A stretch of 27,639 bases of DNA, taken from assembly GCA_003644265.1 (NCBI GenBank), contig QNBX01000046.1, forward strand, positions 1 to 27,639, in the 5' to 3' direction. Positions 15,588 to 23,748 of the stretch are shown here, in pieces. Position 1 is the first letter of the stretch; each line of letters starts with the position of its first letter. The notes beneath the pieces are model-generated. The model did no database searches. It saw nothing but the letters and a program-made list of their open reading frames with translations, and was not told where the DNA came from. A program made the position numbers and the translations under genes. This DNA is from Planctomycetota bacterium (GTDB lineage: Bacteria; Planctomycetota; B15-G4).

Positions 15588-16451
15588 ATGAGCGCCACAC
15601 CAGACAAACGCTTCACCGGGACCGAGACCTACATCGCCACCGAGGACCTCTCGGTGGCCGTCAACGCCGCCGTGGCCCTGGGCCGGCCGCTGCTGGTGAA
15701 GGGCGAGCCCGGCACCGGCAAGACCGCCCTGGCCGAGGAGGTGGCGCGCTCGCTGGGCCTGCCGCTGCTGGCCTGGCACATCAAGTCCACCACCAAGGCG
15801 CAGCAGGGCCTGTACGAATACGACGCCGTGGCGCGGCTGCGGGACAGCCAGCTGGGCGAGTCGGTGGTGCACGACATCGGCCACTACATCGTGCGCGGCA
15901 AGCTCTGGGAGGCCTTCGAGACCGGCCGCTGCGTGCTGCTGATCGACGAGATCGACAAGGCCGACATCGAGTTCCCGAACGACCTGCTGCTCGAGCTCGA
16001 CCGCATGGAGTTCCACGTCTACGAGACCAAGCAGGTGGTGCGGGCCGAGACGCGCCCCGTCGTGATCATCACCAGCAACAACGAGAAGGAGCTGCCGGAC
16101 GCGTTCCTGCGGCGCTGCTTCTTCCACTTCATCCGCTTTCCGGACCCGGACACGATGGAGGCCATCGTGGAGGCGCACCATCCAGGCCTGCAGCGCAAGC
16201 TGGTCACGCGCGCCATCGAGATGCTCTACCACCTGCGCGCGGCGCCGGGCCTGAAGAAGCGGCCCAGCACGTCCGAGCTGCTGGACTGGCTGCGCCTGCT
16301 GGTGCTGGATCGGGTCGACCCCGCCACGCTGGCCATCGATGAGAAGAATCAGCAGCCGCCGCCGCTGCTGGGCGCGCTGATCAAGAACGAACAGGACCTG
16401 GCCACCATCAGCGACCACCTGTCGGGTCGCCGCCCCGGGCGCGGCTGGTAG
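15588..16451 (+). CDS. MoxR-family AAA+ ATPase (CoxD-like)
   Basis: This 287-residue MoxR-type AAA+ ATPase would act as a chaperone or remodelling motor, usually together with a VWA protein encoded next to it. Walker A is GEPGTGKT (39-46), Walker B LLIDEID (117-123), and the sensor-1 region is ITSNNEKELPDAFLRRC, ending with an Arg pair typical of the family. The body is the expected length for a MoxR protein. The ATG at 15588 starts just before the FTGTETYI segment; the frame is open further upstream but that part is Arg/Ala-rich and not family-like. The downstream CoxE-like VWA gene starts 84 bp later on the same strand. In CO dehydrogenase clusters the equivalent pair, CoxD and CoxE, is needed to mature the metal cofactor. 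Confidence 0.93.
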   Translation: MSATPDKRFTGTETYIATEDLSVAVNAAVALGRPLLVKGEPGTGKTALAEEVARSLGLPLLAWHIKSTTKAQQGLYEYDAVARLRDSQLGESVVHDIGHYIVRGKLWEAFETGRCVLLIDEIDKADIEFPNDLLLELDRMEFHVYETKQVVRAETRPVVIITSNNEKELPDAFLRRCFFHFIRFPDPDTMEAIVEAHHPGLQRKLVTRAIEMLYHLRAAPGLKKRPSTSELLDWLRLLVLDRVDPATLAIDEKNQQPPPLLGALIKNEQDLATISDHLSGRRPGRGW

Positions 16452-16535
16452 TCACGGTGCCGCGCCGCACGACGCGCCCGCCGGTGCCCGCGCGCCTCGC
16501 CGCCGCGGCGCGCCCCGCCACCGGAGGCTGAACCC

Positions 16536-17708
16536 GTGTTGATCGGCTTCTTCTTCGCGTTGCGCCAGGGCGGCGTGCCCGTCTCACTGCGGGAGTTCCT
16601 GACCCTGCTGCGCGCCTTGGGCGCCGGCCTCGAGGGCTTCAGCGTAGAGGGCTTCTACTACCTCTCGCGCGCCACGCTGGTGAAGGACGAGCGCCACTTC
16701 GACCGCTTCGACCGCGTGTTCGCCGAGCGCTTCGAGGGCATCGAGCAGGTCGAGGACCCCTTTGAGCACGTGCCGGAGGACTGGCTCGAGCGCATGGGCG
16801 AGCGCTTCCTGAGCGAGGAGGACAAGGCGCTGGTCAAGCAACTCGGCAGCTTCCGCGAACTGCTGGAGACGCTCAAGCAGCGCCTGGCCGAGCAGGAGAA
16901 ACGTCACCAGGGCGGCTCCAAGTGGGTCGGCACCGGGGGCACCTCGCCCTTCGGCGCGTGGGGCTACAACCCGGCCGGCATCCGCATCGGCCAGGACCGC
17001 TCACGCCACCGACGCGCCGTGAAGGTCTGGGATCGGCGCGAGTTCGTCGACCTCGACGGCGACGCCGAGCTGGGCACGCGCAACATGAAGCTGGCCCTGC
17101 GCAAGCTGCGTCACCTCACCCGCGACGGCGCAGCGGACGAGTTTGACCTCGAGGCCACCATCGACGCCACCGCGCGCCAGGGCTGGCTCGACATCCGGCA
17201 CCAGGCGGCGCGCAGCAACCGCATCAAGCTGCTGCTGCTGCTGGACGTGGGCGGCTCCATGGACGACCACGTGGCCCTGGCCGACCAGCTCTTCAGCGCC
17301 GCCCGCGCCGAGTTCGAGCACCTCGAGCAGGTCTACTTCCACAACTGCCTCTACGAGCGCGTGTGGCGCAACAACCGCCGACGCCACAGCCAGCCCACGC
17401 CCACGCGCGAGCTGCTGGGCACCTACGGCCCCGACTGGCGCGTGATCGTGGTGGGCGACGCCTGCATGAGCCCCTACGAGATCAGCGAACCGGGTGGCTC
17501 GGTGGAGCACTGGAACGAAGAGGCGGGCCACGTCTGGATGCGGCGCCTGACGGCCCACTGGCAGCGCGTGGTGTGGCTCAACCCCGTGCCTGAGGAGCAC
17601 TGGGGCTGGACACCCAGCATCGGCCTCATGAATCAGCTCGTGGAGGGGCGCATGCTACCCCTGACCCTCGACGGCATCGACCGCGCCGTGAGCCTGCTGA
17701 GACGCTGA
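16536..17708 (+). CDS. CoxE-like VWA-domain protein
   Basis: This 390-residue protein belongs to the VWA CoxE-like family, the usual partner of MoxR ATPases. The N-terminal helical region (MLIGFFFALRQGGVPVSLRE, then to about 125) and the charged segment around GYNPAGIRIG precede the VWA domain. The metal-ion-dependent adhesion site is DVGGSM (237-242) rather than the classical DxSxS; Gly replaces the first Ser, a change I recall in this family. A later GDA (307-309) may supply another metal ligand. The start is GTG at 16536 with a GGAGG ribosome binding site about nine bases upstream. Such proteins are thought to deliver a substrate protein to the MoxR ring. The client here is not known. Confidence 0.9.
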   Translation: MLIGFFFALRQGGVPVSLREFLTLLRALGAGLEGFSVEGFYYLSRATLVKDERHFDRFDRVFAERFEGIEQVEDPFEHVPEDWLERMGERFLSEEDKALVKQLGSFRELLETLKQRLAEQEKRHQGGSKWVGTGGTSPFGAWGYNPAGIRIGQDRSRHRRAVKVWDRREFVDLDGDAELGTRNMKLALRKLRHLTRDGAADEFDLEATIDATARQGWLDIRHQAARSNRIKLLLLLDVGGSMDDHVALADQLFSAARAEFEHLEQVYFHNCLYERVWRNNRRRHSQPTPTRELLGTYGPDWRVIVVGDACMSPYEISEPGGSVEHWNEEAGHVWMRRLTAHWQRVVWLNPVPEEHWGWTPSIGLMNQLVEGRMLPLTLDGIDRAVSLLRR

Positions 17709-17731
17709 CGCCCCCCCACCGGAAGCCAGAC

Positions 17732-17992
17732 ATGCGAGTGCACGAGTGGCGCGACCGCACCGAGGACGGCGAGCTGCGCCTGGTGCGCGCCGCCATCCAC
17801 GCCGGCCGCTGGAGCCTGTCGACCAAGCTCAAGTCGGAGCAGCACTTCACGCTCCTCGATCCACCGCCGCTGGATCTGCTGATCGACCTGCGCGACGTGC
17901 TGGAGGGCAAGTACCGCCGGGGCCGCGTGCCGCACGAGCAGCTGGGGCAGCTCGACGCGATCATCGCCAACGGCGGTGTGCCGCCGCGCTGA
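17732..17992 (+). CDS. 86-residue conserved-looking protein in the MoxR/VWA operon
   Basis: This 86-residue protein starts at ATG 17732, 23 bp after the VWA gene's stop, with a GGAAG ribosome-binding-like element. It has no signal peptide or membrane segment, so it is probably cytoplasmic. The sequence is balanced and protein-like: a short beta-rich N-terminus (MRVHEWRDRTEDGELRLVRA, WSLSTKLK) followed by a helical part (LDLLIDLRDVLEGKYRRGRV). I do not recognise a named domain. Tight spacing and shared strand suggest co-transcription with the MoxR and CoxE-like genes. It may be an accessory factor for that pair, an inference from position only. Confidence 0.72.
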   Translation: MRVHEWRDRTEDGELRLVRAAIHAGRWSLSTKLKSEQHFTLLDPPPLDLLIDLRDVLEGKYRRGRVPHEQLGQLDAIIANGGVPPR

Positions 17993-18100
17993 GCGACGCC
18001 TGCTCAGGGCTGCTGCTCGATCGACTCCAGCCCACCGGAGAGCAGCGGGGCGTCGGAGCGGACGACACCGTCGGGGCTCAGCACCACGACGTGGCGCCGC
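17993..18100. other. Convergent gap holding a coding-like remnant
   Basis: These 108 bp separate the convergent ends of the 86-residue gene and the molybdoenzyme gene. On the minus strand a frame ending at TGA 18004-18006 reads VVVLSPDGVVRSDAPLLSGG and then LESIEQQP, which looks like real protein. A GTG at 18087 would give only 27 residues. It is either a gene remnant or chance in GC-rich DNA. No terminator hairpin was seen. Confidence 0.3.
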
Positions 18101-20896
18101 TCACTCCATGCGGTAGGCGTCGTCCACCGGGCGCAGCGGCCGGTTCATCCAGAGCGGGCGTCGCAGCCCGCCTGGGCCCGGCGCCGGCTTGGTCATGGCC
18201 TTCCACTCGGCCCAGACCTCACGGCTCTTGGCGGTATCGACGAAGACGTCGCCGTAGCGGTCGCCGTCGCCGGCCGGCTCCACGCGCACCTTCTGGTGCC
18301 AGCAGTGCATGCCGCTGATGGGATCGGGCTGCACCGGGAAGGTCAGGTTCTGGTTGACGCCCGTCTCGTTCCACCAGACACGGCCGCTGTCGGGGTCGTC
18401 GCTCGCGTAGGCGCCGCCGCCGCCCTTCTGGCGGAATAGAAACGTGCCGTCGCGGCGCGTGATGTCCACCAGCTTGCTGGCGCGCTGCTGGCCGCCGGTC
18501 TTGTCGAACATGCGCCAGCGCCCCACGTGGTGACTGCAGGCCACCACGCCCGGGCGGATGCCCTCGGTGATCCAGACGCGCGGCACAAAATGGCCGATGC
18601 GCGTGTTGACCCGGGCCAGGGCGCCGTTGTGCAAGCCCAGGGCAGCGGCGTCCTCGGGGTGCACCCAGAGCGGGTTGGTGTGGCTGATCTCCTGCAGCCA
18701 CTTGGCGTTGCCCGAGCGCGTGTGGATCAGCGTGGGCAGACGGAAGGTCGGCAGCAGGGCGCGCTCGCCCTGGGCCATGTCGAGGCGGTCGGGGTGCACC
18801 TGGCCGGGGATGTAGCCGGGCAGGGCCTGATCGTCGTAGCCCCACTCGGTCATGGTCGGGCTGTAGATCTCGAGCCGGCGCGAGGGCGTTCCGAAGCCGG
18901 CGCGGCGCTCACCGGGCGCCAGCTCCACGCCCGGAGCGTCCTCGGCCACGGGCTTCTCGTAGCGCTCCTGCCCGGCGTAGGGCACCGCGAAGGCGCCGTG
19001 CTTGCGCATGTACTGCAGCGGCGTGAGCTGCATGGCCGCGGCGGCCTGCGGCAGCCCGGGCACCGAGTGCTCGAACACATCCGCCCAGTACTCGTCCATG
19101 GAGATGGGCTGACCCGGCCGCTCAGGGCTCTCAAACCACTGGCGCAGCCCCATGCTGCCGTCGGGGTCGATGCGATGGGTCAGCGCGATCCAGAACTCAG
19201 CCTCCTCCCAGACCTGGCCGGGATTGCAGTCGCGGCTGTCGCCGCCGCTCTGGCCCTCGGCCGCGAGGTGCTGCTTGAGCACGGGCTGGCGGAAGCCGAT
19301 CCAGGTGCCCGCGTGGGTCTCCCGGCTCATGACGTCATGGCGCTCAGGCCCCAGGCCCATGGGCAACACCCAGTCGGCCCACTGCGCGGTCTCCGACCAG
19401 ATCGGCGTGAGCGCGACGTGGCAGCCGATGCGCGCCTCGTCCTCCAGCATCTCGATCCAGGCGCAGCCGTCGGGGTTGGTCCAGACCGGGTTGTAGACCC
19501 GCGTGAAGTAGGTGTCGATGCGGCTGTCCTGGTCGCGCAGCAGGTGCGGCAGGACGAAGCTCATCTCGTAATGGCAGAGCGGGTACTCGCGCGGCCAGTG
19601 GCGCTCGTTCCAGTCCTTACCGTGGGGCGGGTTCTTGCTCGGCTTGGGCACGAACTTGTCCCAGGCGTTGGGGTTCACGCCGCCGGGCGTACCCACCGAG
19701 CCCGTCAGCACGTGCAGCAGCATCAGCGCCCGGGCGATCTGCCAGCCGCCCAGATGGCCCGACGCCGCGTTGCGCCAGAGGTGACTGGAGAAGGCGCTGC
19801 CCGCCGCCGCGATCTCGTCCGCCAGCCGCGCCACGGTGTCGAGCGGGACTTTGCACTCCTCGGCCACATACTCGGGCGTGAAGCGCTCGTACTCCGCCTT
19901 CAGGTGCTCCAGGAACGCGTCCAGGTTGTGCGCGCTGTCGGGCGCGCGGGCCTCCAGCAGCGCCCGCCAGTTCACCCAGCGCTCGACGAAGGCGCGGTTG
20001 ATGGCGCCGCGCTGCAGCAGCTCACGCGCCACGCCCAGCAGCATGGCCGCCTCGGTGCCGGGCCAGGGCGAGATCCAGTGGTCGGCGTGGCTGGCCGTGT
20101 TGGACAGCCGGCAGTCCACCACCGCCATGCGCGCACCGCCCTCCTTGGCGCCCATGATGCGCTGGGCGTGGGGGTTGAAGTAGTGCCCCGTCTCCAGGTG
20201 CGCCGACAACAACAGGATGAACTTGGAGTGGGCGAAGTCGGGCGAGGGCCGGTCCGCGCCGAACCAGAGCGAGTACCCCAGGCGCGCGGCGCCGCTGCAC
20301 ACGTTGGTGTGGCTGTTGTGGCCGTCCACGCCCCAGCTCTGCAGTACGCGCAGGGCGAAGTGGTCCTCGCCCGGGCGCCCGACGTGATAGACGATCTCGT
20401 TGCGGCGTTCCTCGAGCAGCGCCTTGCGGATGCGCGCGCCGATGTCGTCCAGCGCCTCGTCCCATGACGCCTCGCGCCACTTGCCGCTGCCGCGCGGACC
20501 GTCGCGCTTCAGCGGTGTGAGGATGCGCTCCTCGTCGTGGACCTGATTGATGCTGGCCGGACCCTTGGCGCAGGTGCGCCCGCGGCTGCCGGGGTGCACC
20601 GGGTTGCCCTCGAACTTGTCGATGCGCCCGGTGTCCTTGTTGACGAAGGCCAGCAGCCCGCAGGCCGACTCACAGTTGAAGCAGATGGTGGGCACGCAGC
20701 GGTAGCGCTTCTCGCGCCTCTCGGGCCAGGCCGTCGCGTCCAGCTCGACCCAGTCGTCCCAGCGCTCGGGCGGCGGGCCCACGGCCAGATCCCAGGGCGA
20801 GTTGCGGCAGTCGGGGCCGCCCGCCTCGGGCCCAGGCACCTCCACGGACACGCCGCGTGCGGCGTCGGTGGCGGGCTCTCGGTTGTCCTGTGTCAT
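18101..20896 (-). CDS. Molybdopterin oxidoreductase catalytic subunit (Psr/Phs/Soe-like CISM), no Tat signal
   Basis: This 931-residue member of the DMSO-reductase superfamily binds bis-MGD and one [4Fe-4S] cluster. The cluster ligands are C72-x2-C75-x3-C79-x29-C109 (ICFNCESACG ... RGRTCAKG). The likely molybdenum ligand is Cys200 in NSHTNVCSGAA, as in polysulfide, thiosulfate and sulfite enzymes rather than Ser-type DMSO reductase. The N-terminus has no twin-arginine or hydrophobic signal. The enzyme therefore probably works in the cytoplasm, like SoeA sulfite dehydrogenase, while most relatives are periplasmic. The start at ATG 20896 has a GGAG ribosome binding site. It lies 19 bp after the stop of the iron-sulfur/NrfD fusion gene, its electron-transfer partner. 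The substrate is not identifiable; a sulfur compound is only a guess from the Cys ligand and partner type. Confidence 0.92.
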   Translation of the reverse strand: MTQDNREPATDAARGVSVEVPGPEAGGPDCRNSPWDLAVGPPPERWDDWVELDATAWPERREKRYRCVPTICFNCESACGLLAFVNKDTGRIDKFEGNPVHPGSRGRTCAKGPASINQVHDEERILTPLKRDGPRGSGKWREASWDEALDDIGARIRKALLEERRNEIVYHVGRPGEDHFALRVLQSWGVDGHNSHTNVCSGAARLGYSLWFGADRPSPDFAHSKFILLLSAHLETGHYFNPHAQRIMGAKEGGARMAVVDCRLSNTASHADHWISPWPGTEAAMLLGVARELLQRGAINRAFVERWVNWRALLEARAPDSAHNLDAFLEHLKAEYERFTPEYVAEECKVPLDTVARLADEIAAAGSAFSSHLWRNAASGHLGGWQIARALMLLHVLTGSVGTPGGVNPNAWDKFVPKPSKNPPHGKDWNERHWPREYPLCHYEMSFVLPHLLRDQDSRIDTYFTRVYNPVWTNPDGCAWIEMLEDEARIGCHVALTPIWSETAQWADWVLPMGLGPERHDVMSRETHAGTWIGFRQPVLKQHLAAEGQSGGDSRDCNPGQVWEEAEFWIALTHRIDPDGSMGLRQWFESPERPGQPISMDEYWADVFEHSVPGLPQAAAAMQLTPLQYMRKHGAFAVPYAGQERYEKPVAEDAPGVELAPGERRAGFGTPSRRLEIYSPTMTEWGYDDQALPGYIPGQVHPDRLDMAQGERALLPTFRLPTLIHTRSGNAKWLQEISHTNPLWVHPEDAAALGLHNGALARVNTRIGHFVPRVWITEGIRPGVVACSHHVGRWRMFDKTGGQQRASKLVDITRRDGTFLFRQKGGGGAYASDDPDSGRVWWNETGVNQNLTFPVQPDPISGMHCWHQKVRVEPAGDGDRYGDVFVDTAKSREVWAEWKAMTKPAPGPGGLRRPLWMNRPLRPVDDAYRME

Positions 20897-20915
20897 GTCG
20901 GGATCGCTCCGCGGC

Positions 20916-22445
20916 TCAGCTGATGGGCAACGCCTGGCCCGCGCGCACGAAGGCGTGCTCGTGCATGGCCAGGCCGATCAGGGCGGCCAGCCCCGCCATG
21001 AAGAAGGCCGGCCCGGCGGGCAGCGCCAGGACCACCACGGCGGGGAACACCACGCCCAGCAACATGCCACCGAACCAGTGCATGCGGGCGTAGGGTCCCT
21101 TGGTGAGCAGACGCGCGTGGCGGTGGAACTCCGCGGCGCGGCCGATGGGCGCCAGCATGGGCTCGGCCAGGGTCAGGGCGGCGTGTCCCAGCAGCCCGAT
21201 CAGCAGCACGTGGTGCAGCTGGTGCGTCGGCGTGCCCAGCAGCTCGGGGGCCAGGGTCGTCACCAGCATGAGCATGGCCGCGCCCGCCACGATGGCCTGG
21301 AACAACAAGTGCAGCGTGAGGCCGCGCTTCATCCACAGCACGCGGCCCTTGGCCTGCCCGAAGAGCCAGGCCGTGTACACCGCCGAGAGCACCGCCAGCA
21401 GCGTCGTGATGACCAGCAGGCCCACGCCGCCGCGCACGCCCGCCCAGCCCAAGCCGATCCAGGCCAGCAGCAGCAGGCTGTACACCAACAGGAAGTAGCT
21501 GCCCTTGGCCAGCCACGACGACCAGTTGGGCCGCAGCAGGATGGAGAGGAAGCGCTCGGGCCGCTTGAGGTCGAGCACCAGCAGCAGCAGCGTCACGCTC
21601 AGGAACGCGAGCGCCAAGGCCGGCACGCCCATGCGCGCCGCCAGGGGCACGTCCACCAGGGCCTTGGCCGGCGTCAGGAAGCCCGCGCCCACGATGAACA
21701 CGCCCGCCGCCAGCGACTTGAAGAACAGGTAGCCGCTGATGCCGACGCCCCAGGGCGCCTTGCGCTGCACGTCATAGGTGGTGCGCGCCTCGGCCTTGCG
21801 CTCCAGGCCGTCGAACAGGATGGCGTCCAGGCGCTCACCCGGCAGCTGCTGGGCCCACAGCAGGCCCCCCGCCGCGCTGGTCAGCTCGGGATCGATGCCC
21901 GCAGCCGAGCCCTCGATGTAGTGCACGTTGGGCGAGGTGCCGGCCTCGGGCTTGCGCAGCGTGCTGCCGTGCTCGCTGATCAGCGCCGCCGCGCGGCTGG
22001 ACGGGTCGTCCAGGTCGCCGGGCACGATGGCCTCCGTCGGACACACCACCGCGCAGGCCGGCGCCAGCCCGACCTCGACACGGTGCGCACAGAAGTGGCA
22101 CTTCTGCGCGATGCCCTTGTCTTCGTTGAGGTAGATGGCGTCGTAGGGGCAGCCCTGCAGGCAGGCCTTGCAGCCGATGCAGACGCGCGGGTCGATGTCG
22201 ACGATGCCGTTGTCGGCCTTCTCCAGCGCGGTCACCGGGCAGATCTCGATGCAGGGCGCGTCCGTGCACTGGTTGCAGCGCAGCACCGTGAACGAGCGTT
22301 TTGTCTCCGGCCAGGCGCCCTGCTCGGTGTACTTGACCCAGGTGCGGAAGTCGCCCAGCGGGACGTCGTTCTCGCTCTTGCAGGCCACGGTGCACGCGTG
22401 GCAACCGATGCAGCGCGTCTTGTCCAGCACGAAGCCGAGCTGCAC
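20916..22445 (-). CDS. Fused PsrB-like four-cluster ferredoxin and NrfD/PsrC-like quinone subunit
   Basis: This 509-residue protein combines two subunits that are usually separate. Residues 1-190 form a DmsB/PsrB-like domain with 16 Cys in four sets (12,15,18,22; 57,60,65,69; 89,92,95,99; 116,119,131,135), enough for four [4Fe-4S] clusters. Residues about 230-509 are an NrfD/PsrC-like membrane domain with around eight hydrophobic helices, which exchanges electrons with quinone. There is no Tat signal, so the cluster domain should face the cytoplasm, matching the adjacent catalytic subunit. The GTG at 22445 is chosen because it begins the family-conserved start (M/V-QLGFVLDKTRCIG) and GGAGAG lies just upstream. 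Longer in-frame starts would add about 105 residues unlike the family. The pair resembles SoeABC, with SoeB and SoeC joined. Confidence 0.9.
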   Translation of the reverse strand: MQLGFVLDKTRCIGCHACTVACKSENDVPLGDFRTWVKYTEQGAWPETKRSFTVLRCNQCTDAPCIEICPVTALEKADNGIVDIDPRVCIGCKACLQGCPYDAIYLNEDKGIAQKCHFCAHRVEVGLAPACAVVCPTEAIVPGDLDDPSSRAAALISEHGSTLRKPEAGTSPNVHYIEGSAAGIDPELTSAAGGLLWAQQLPGERLDAILFDGLERKAEARTTYDVQRKAPWGVGISGYLFFKSLAAGVFIVGAGFLTPAKALVDVPLAARMGVPALALAFLSVTLLLLVLDLKRPERFLSILLRPNWSSWLAKGSYFLLVYSLLLLAWIGLGWAGVRGGVGLLVITTLLAVLSAVYTAWLFGQAKGRVLWMKRGLTLHLLFQAIVAGAAMLMLVTTLAPELLGTPTHQLHHVLLIGLLGHAALTLAEPMLAPIGRAAEFHRHARLLTKGPYARMHWFGGMLLGVVFPAVVVLALPAGPAFFMAGLAALIGLAMHEHAFVRAGQALPIS

Positions 22446-22589
22446 GAGTGTGGCTCTCCAAGAAGCGGTCGGGGCGAGCGGACGAGGGTACCGCGAGCGG
22501 ACAGGCGTCGAAAGACGGCGCCCGGTCTCGTTCCGGCGCCCGCTGCGTGGCCTTGCATGCCGACCGGGCCCGGGCACACCCTGGGCGCC
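22446..22589. promoter_or_regulatory. Divergent promoter region, FeS/NrfD gene / methyltransferase gene
   Basis: This 144 bp gap separates the divergent FeS/NrfD fusion gene and methyltransferase-like gene, so it must carry both promoters. GGAGAG on the minus strand is the ribosome binding site for the fusion gene. No clear -10 or -35 element is recognisable. Confidence 0.4.
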
Positions 22590-23747
22590 ATGCCTGTCGC
22601 CTACCTGCCCGATCTGCTGGCCGACGTGCCGCGCCCGCGCGTGCTGGAGCTGGGCGGCCGGCGCGTCACGCCCGATCCGTGGCAGTGCCCCTCGCACTGG
22701 CAGCGCACCGGCGTGGACGTGCGCCCGGGCCCCGGCGTCGATCTGGTGGCCGACGCCCACGAGCTCTCGCGGCAGCTACCCGCCGACAGCTTCGACGCGC
22801 TCTGGAGCCACGCCGTCTTCGAGCACCTGGCCATGCCCTGGCTGGTGGCGCTGGAGATGAACCGCGTGCTCAAGACGGGCGGACTGGCCTGGATCGTGAC
22901 CCACGAGGCCTTCCCCGTGCACGAGTGGCCCAGCGACTTCTGGCGCTTCGGGCCCGGCGCCTGGGAGGGCCTGTTCAGCCCCGCCACGGGCTTCGAGATC
23001 CTGGGCAGCCGCCCCCTGCAGCAGGCGCGCGTGGTGCCGGACGCCGACCCAGGCGCCGCGTACCCCGGCCACCCCGGCTGCGAGGTGCAGCTGCGCAAGC
23101 GCGGCCCGCCCGACCCGTGCCTGCGCTGGCAGCTGCGCGCCCACGAGCTGCTGGGCGGCCAGATCTACCCCGGGCTGCTGCGTCGCAGCGTGGCTCGCGG
23201 GCGGCGCGGCGTCATCAAGCTGGCGCAGCGGGCGGGCTACCGCCCTCGGCCCCGGCCCTCGCCCGACGACCCCTGGCGCCTGTTCGAGGGTGCCGAGCGC
23301 TGGCACCTGCTGGCCGGCCCGCGCGCCCGCGAGCTGCCCGGCGAGCGCCTGGCCTACGACGGTTCGATCCAGGCCGCGCTGACCGACGTGCCCGACGCTT
23401 CGCTGCCCGCCCTGGCCCTGCTCGACGTGCTGCAGCGCGAGCCCCGACCCTGGGCCGCCGTGCGCCACGCCCGGCGCGTGCTGGCCCCCGGCGGCCGCCT
23501 GTTCGTGGACAGCTGCCAGGTGGCCCCGGCCGACGAGCCCTGCTGGCGCCTCTCGAGCGCGGCCATGCCGGTCCTGTTCCACCGGGCGAGCGGCTTCTCG
23601 TTGCGACGCGCCGAGATGCTCGACCCCTGTCACATGCTCGGAGACGGTTTCACCGGCACCGAGGTGCAGCGCGCCTACGGGCGTACCCTGGGGCTGGCCG
23701 TGGCCGCCGGCCCCTGGGATCACGAGGCCCTGGCCTGGGAGGCCTGA
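22590..23747 (+). CDS. SAM-dependent methyltransferase-like protein with a duplicated half
   Basis: This 385-residue protein starts with a class I methyltransferase fold. It has a motif I-like RVLELGGR (17-24), an acidic post-I strand [18 protein letters not shown] (41-58), [13 protein letters not shown] (68-80) and the LKTGG turn (94-98), as in Methyltransf_11. The second half repeats the later part of this fold in degraded form. [14 protein letters not shown] followed by [14 protein letters not shown] (about 270-305) mirrors [13 protein letters not shown] followed by [13 protein letters not shown], and the same stretch after it (W-R-x-x-P-A-x-G-F) is also shared. The second copy lacks motif I and may not bind SAM. 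Substrate unknown. The next gene, a thioredoxin-fold lipoprotein, begins one base after this stop codon, so they are probably co-transcribed. Confidence 0.8.
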
Positions 23748-23748
23748 C

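Noticed and set aside
18527..20467. 646-residue open frame opposite the molybdoenzyme gene
   Set aside because: Its composition is that of a shadow frame (His, Arg, Val, Gly rich), whereas the minus strand has all the cluster and cofactor motifs of a molybdopterin oxidoreductase.
22446..22760. Longer start of the FeS/NrfD fusion up to 22760
   Set aside because: The added residues do not resemble the family and would overlap the methyltransferase gene. The GTG at 22445 has a good ribosome binding site and starts exactly at the conserved N-terminus.
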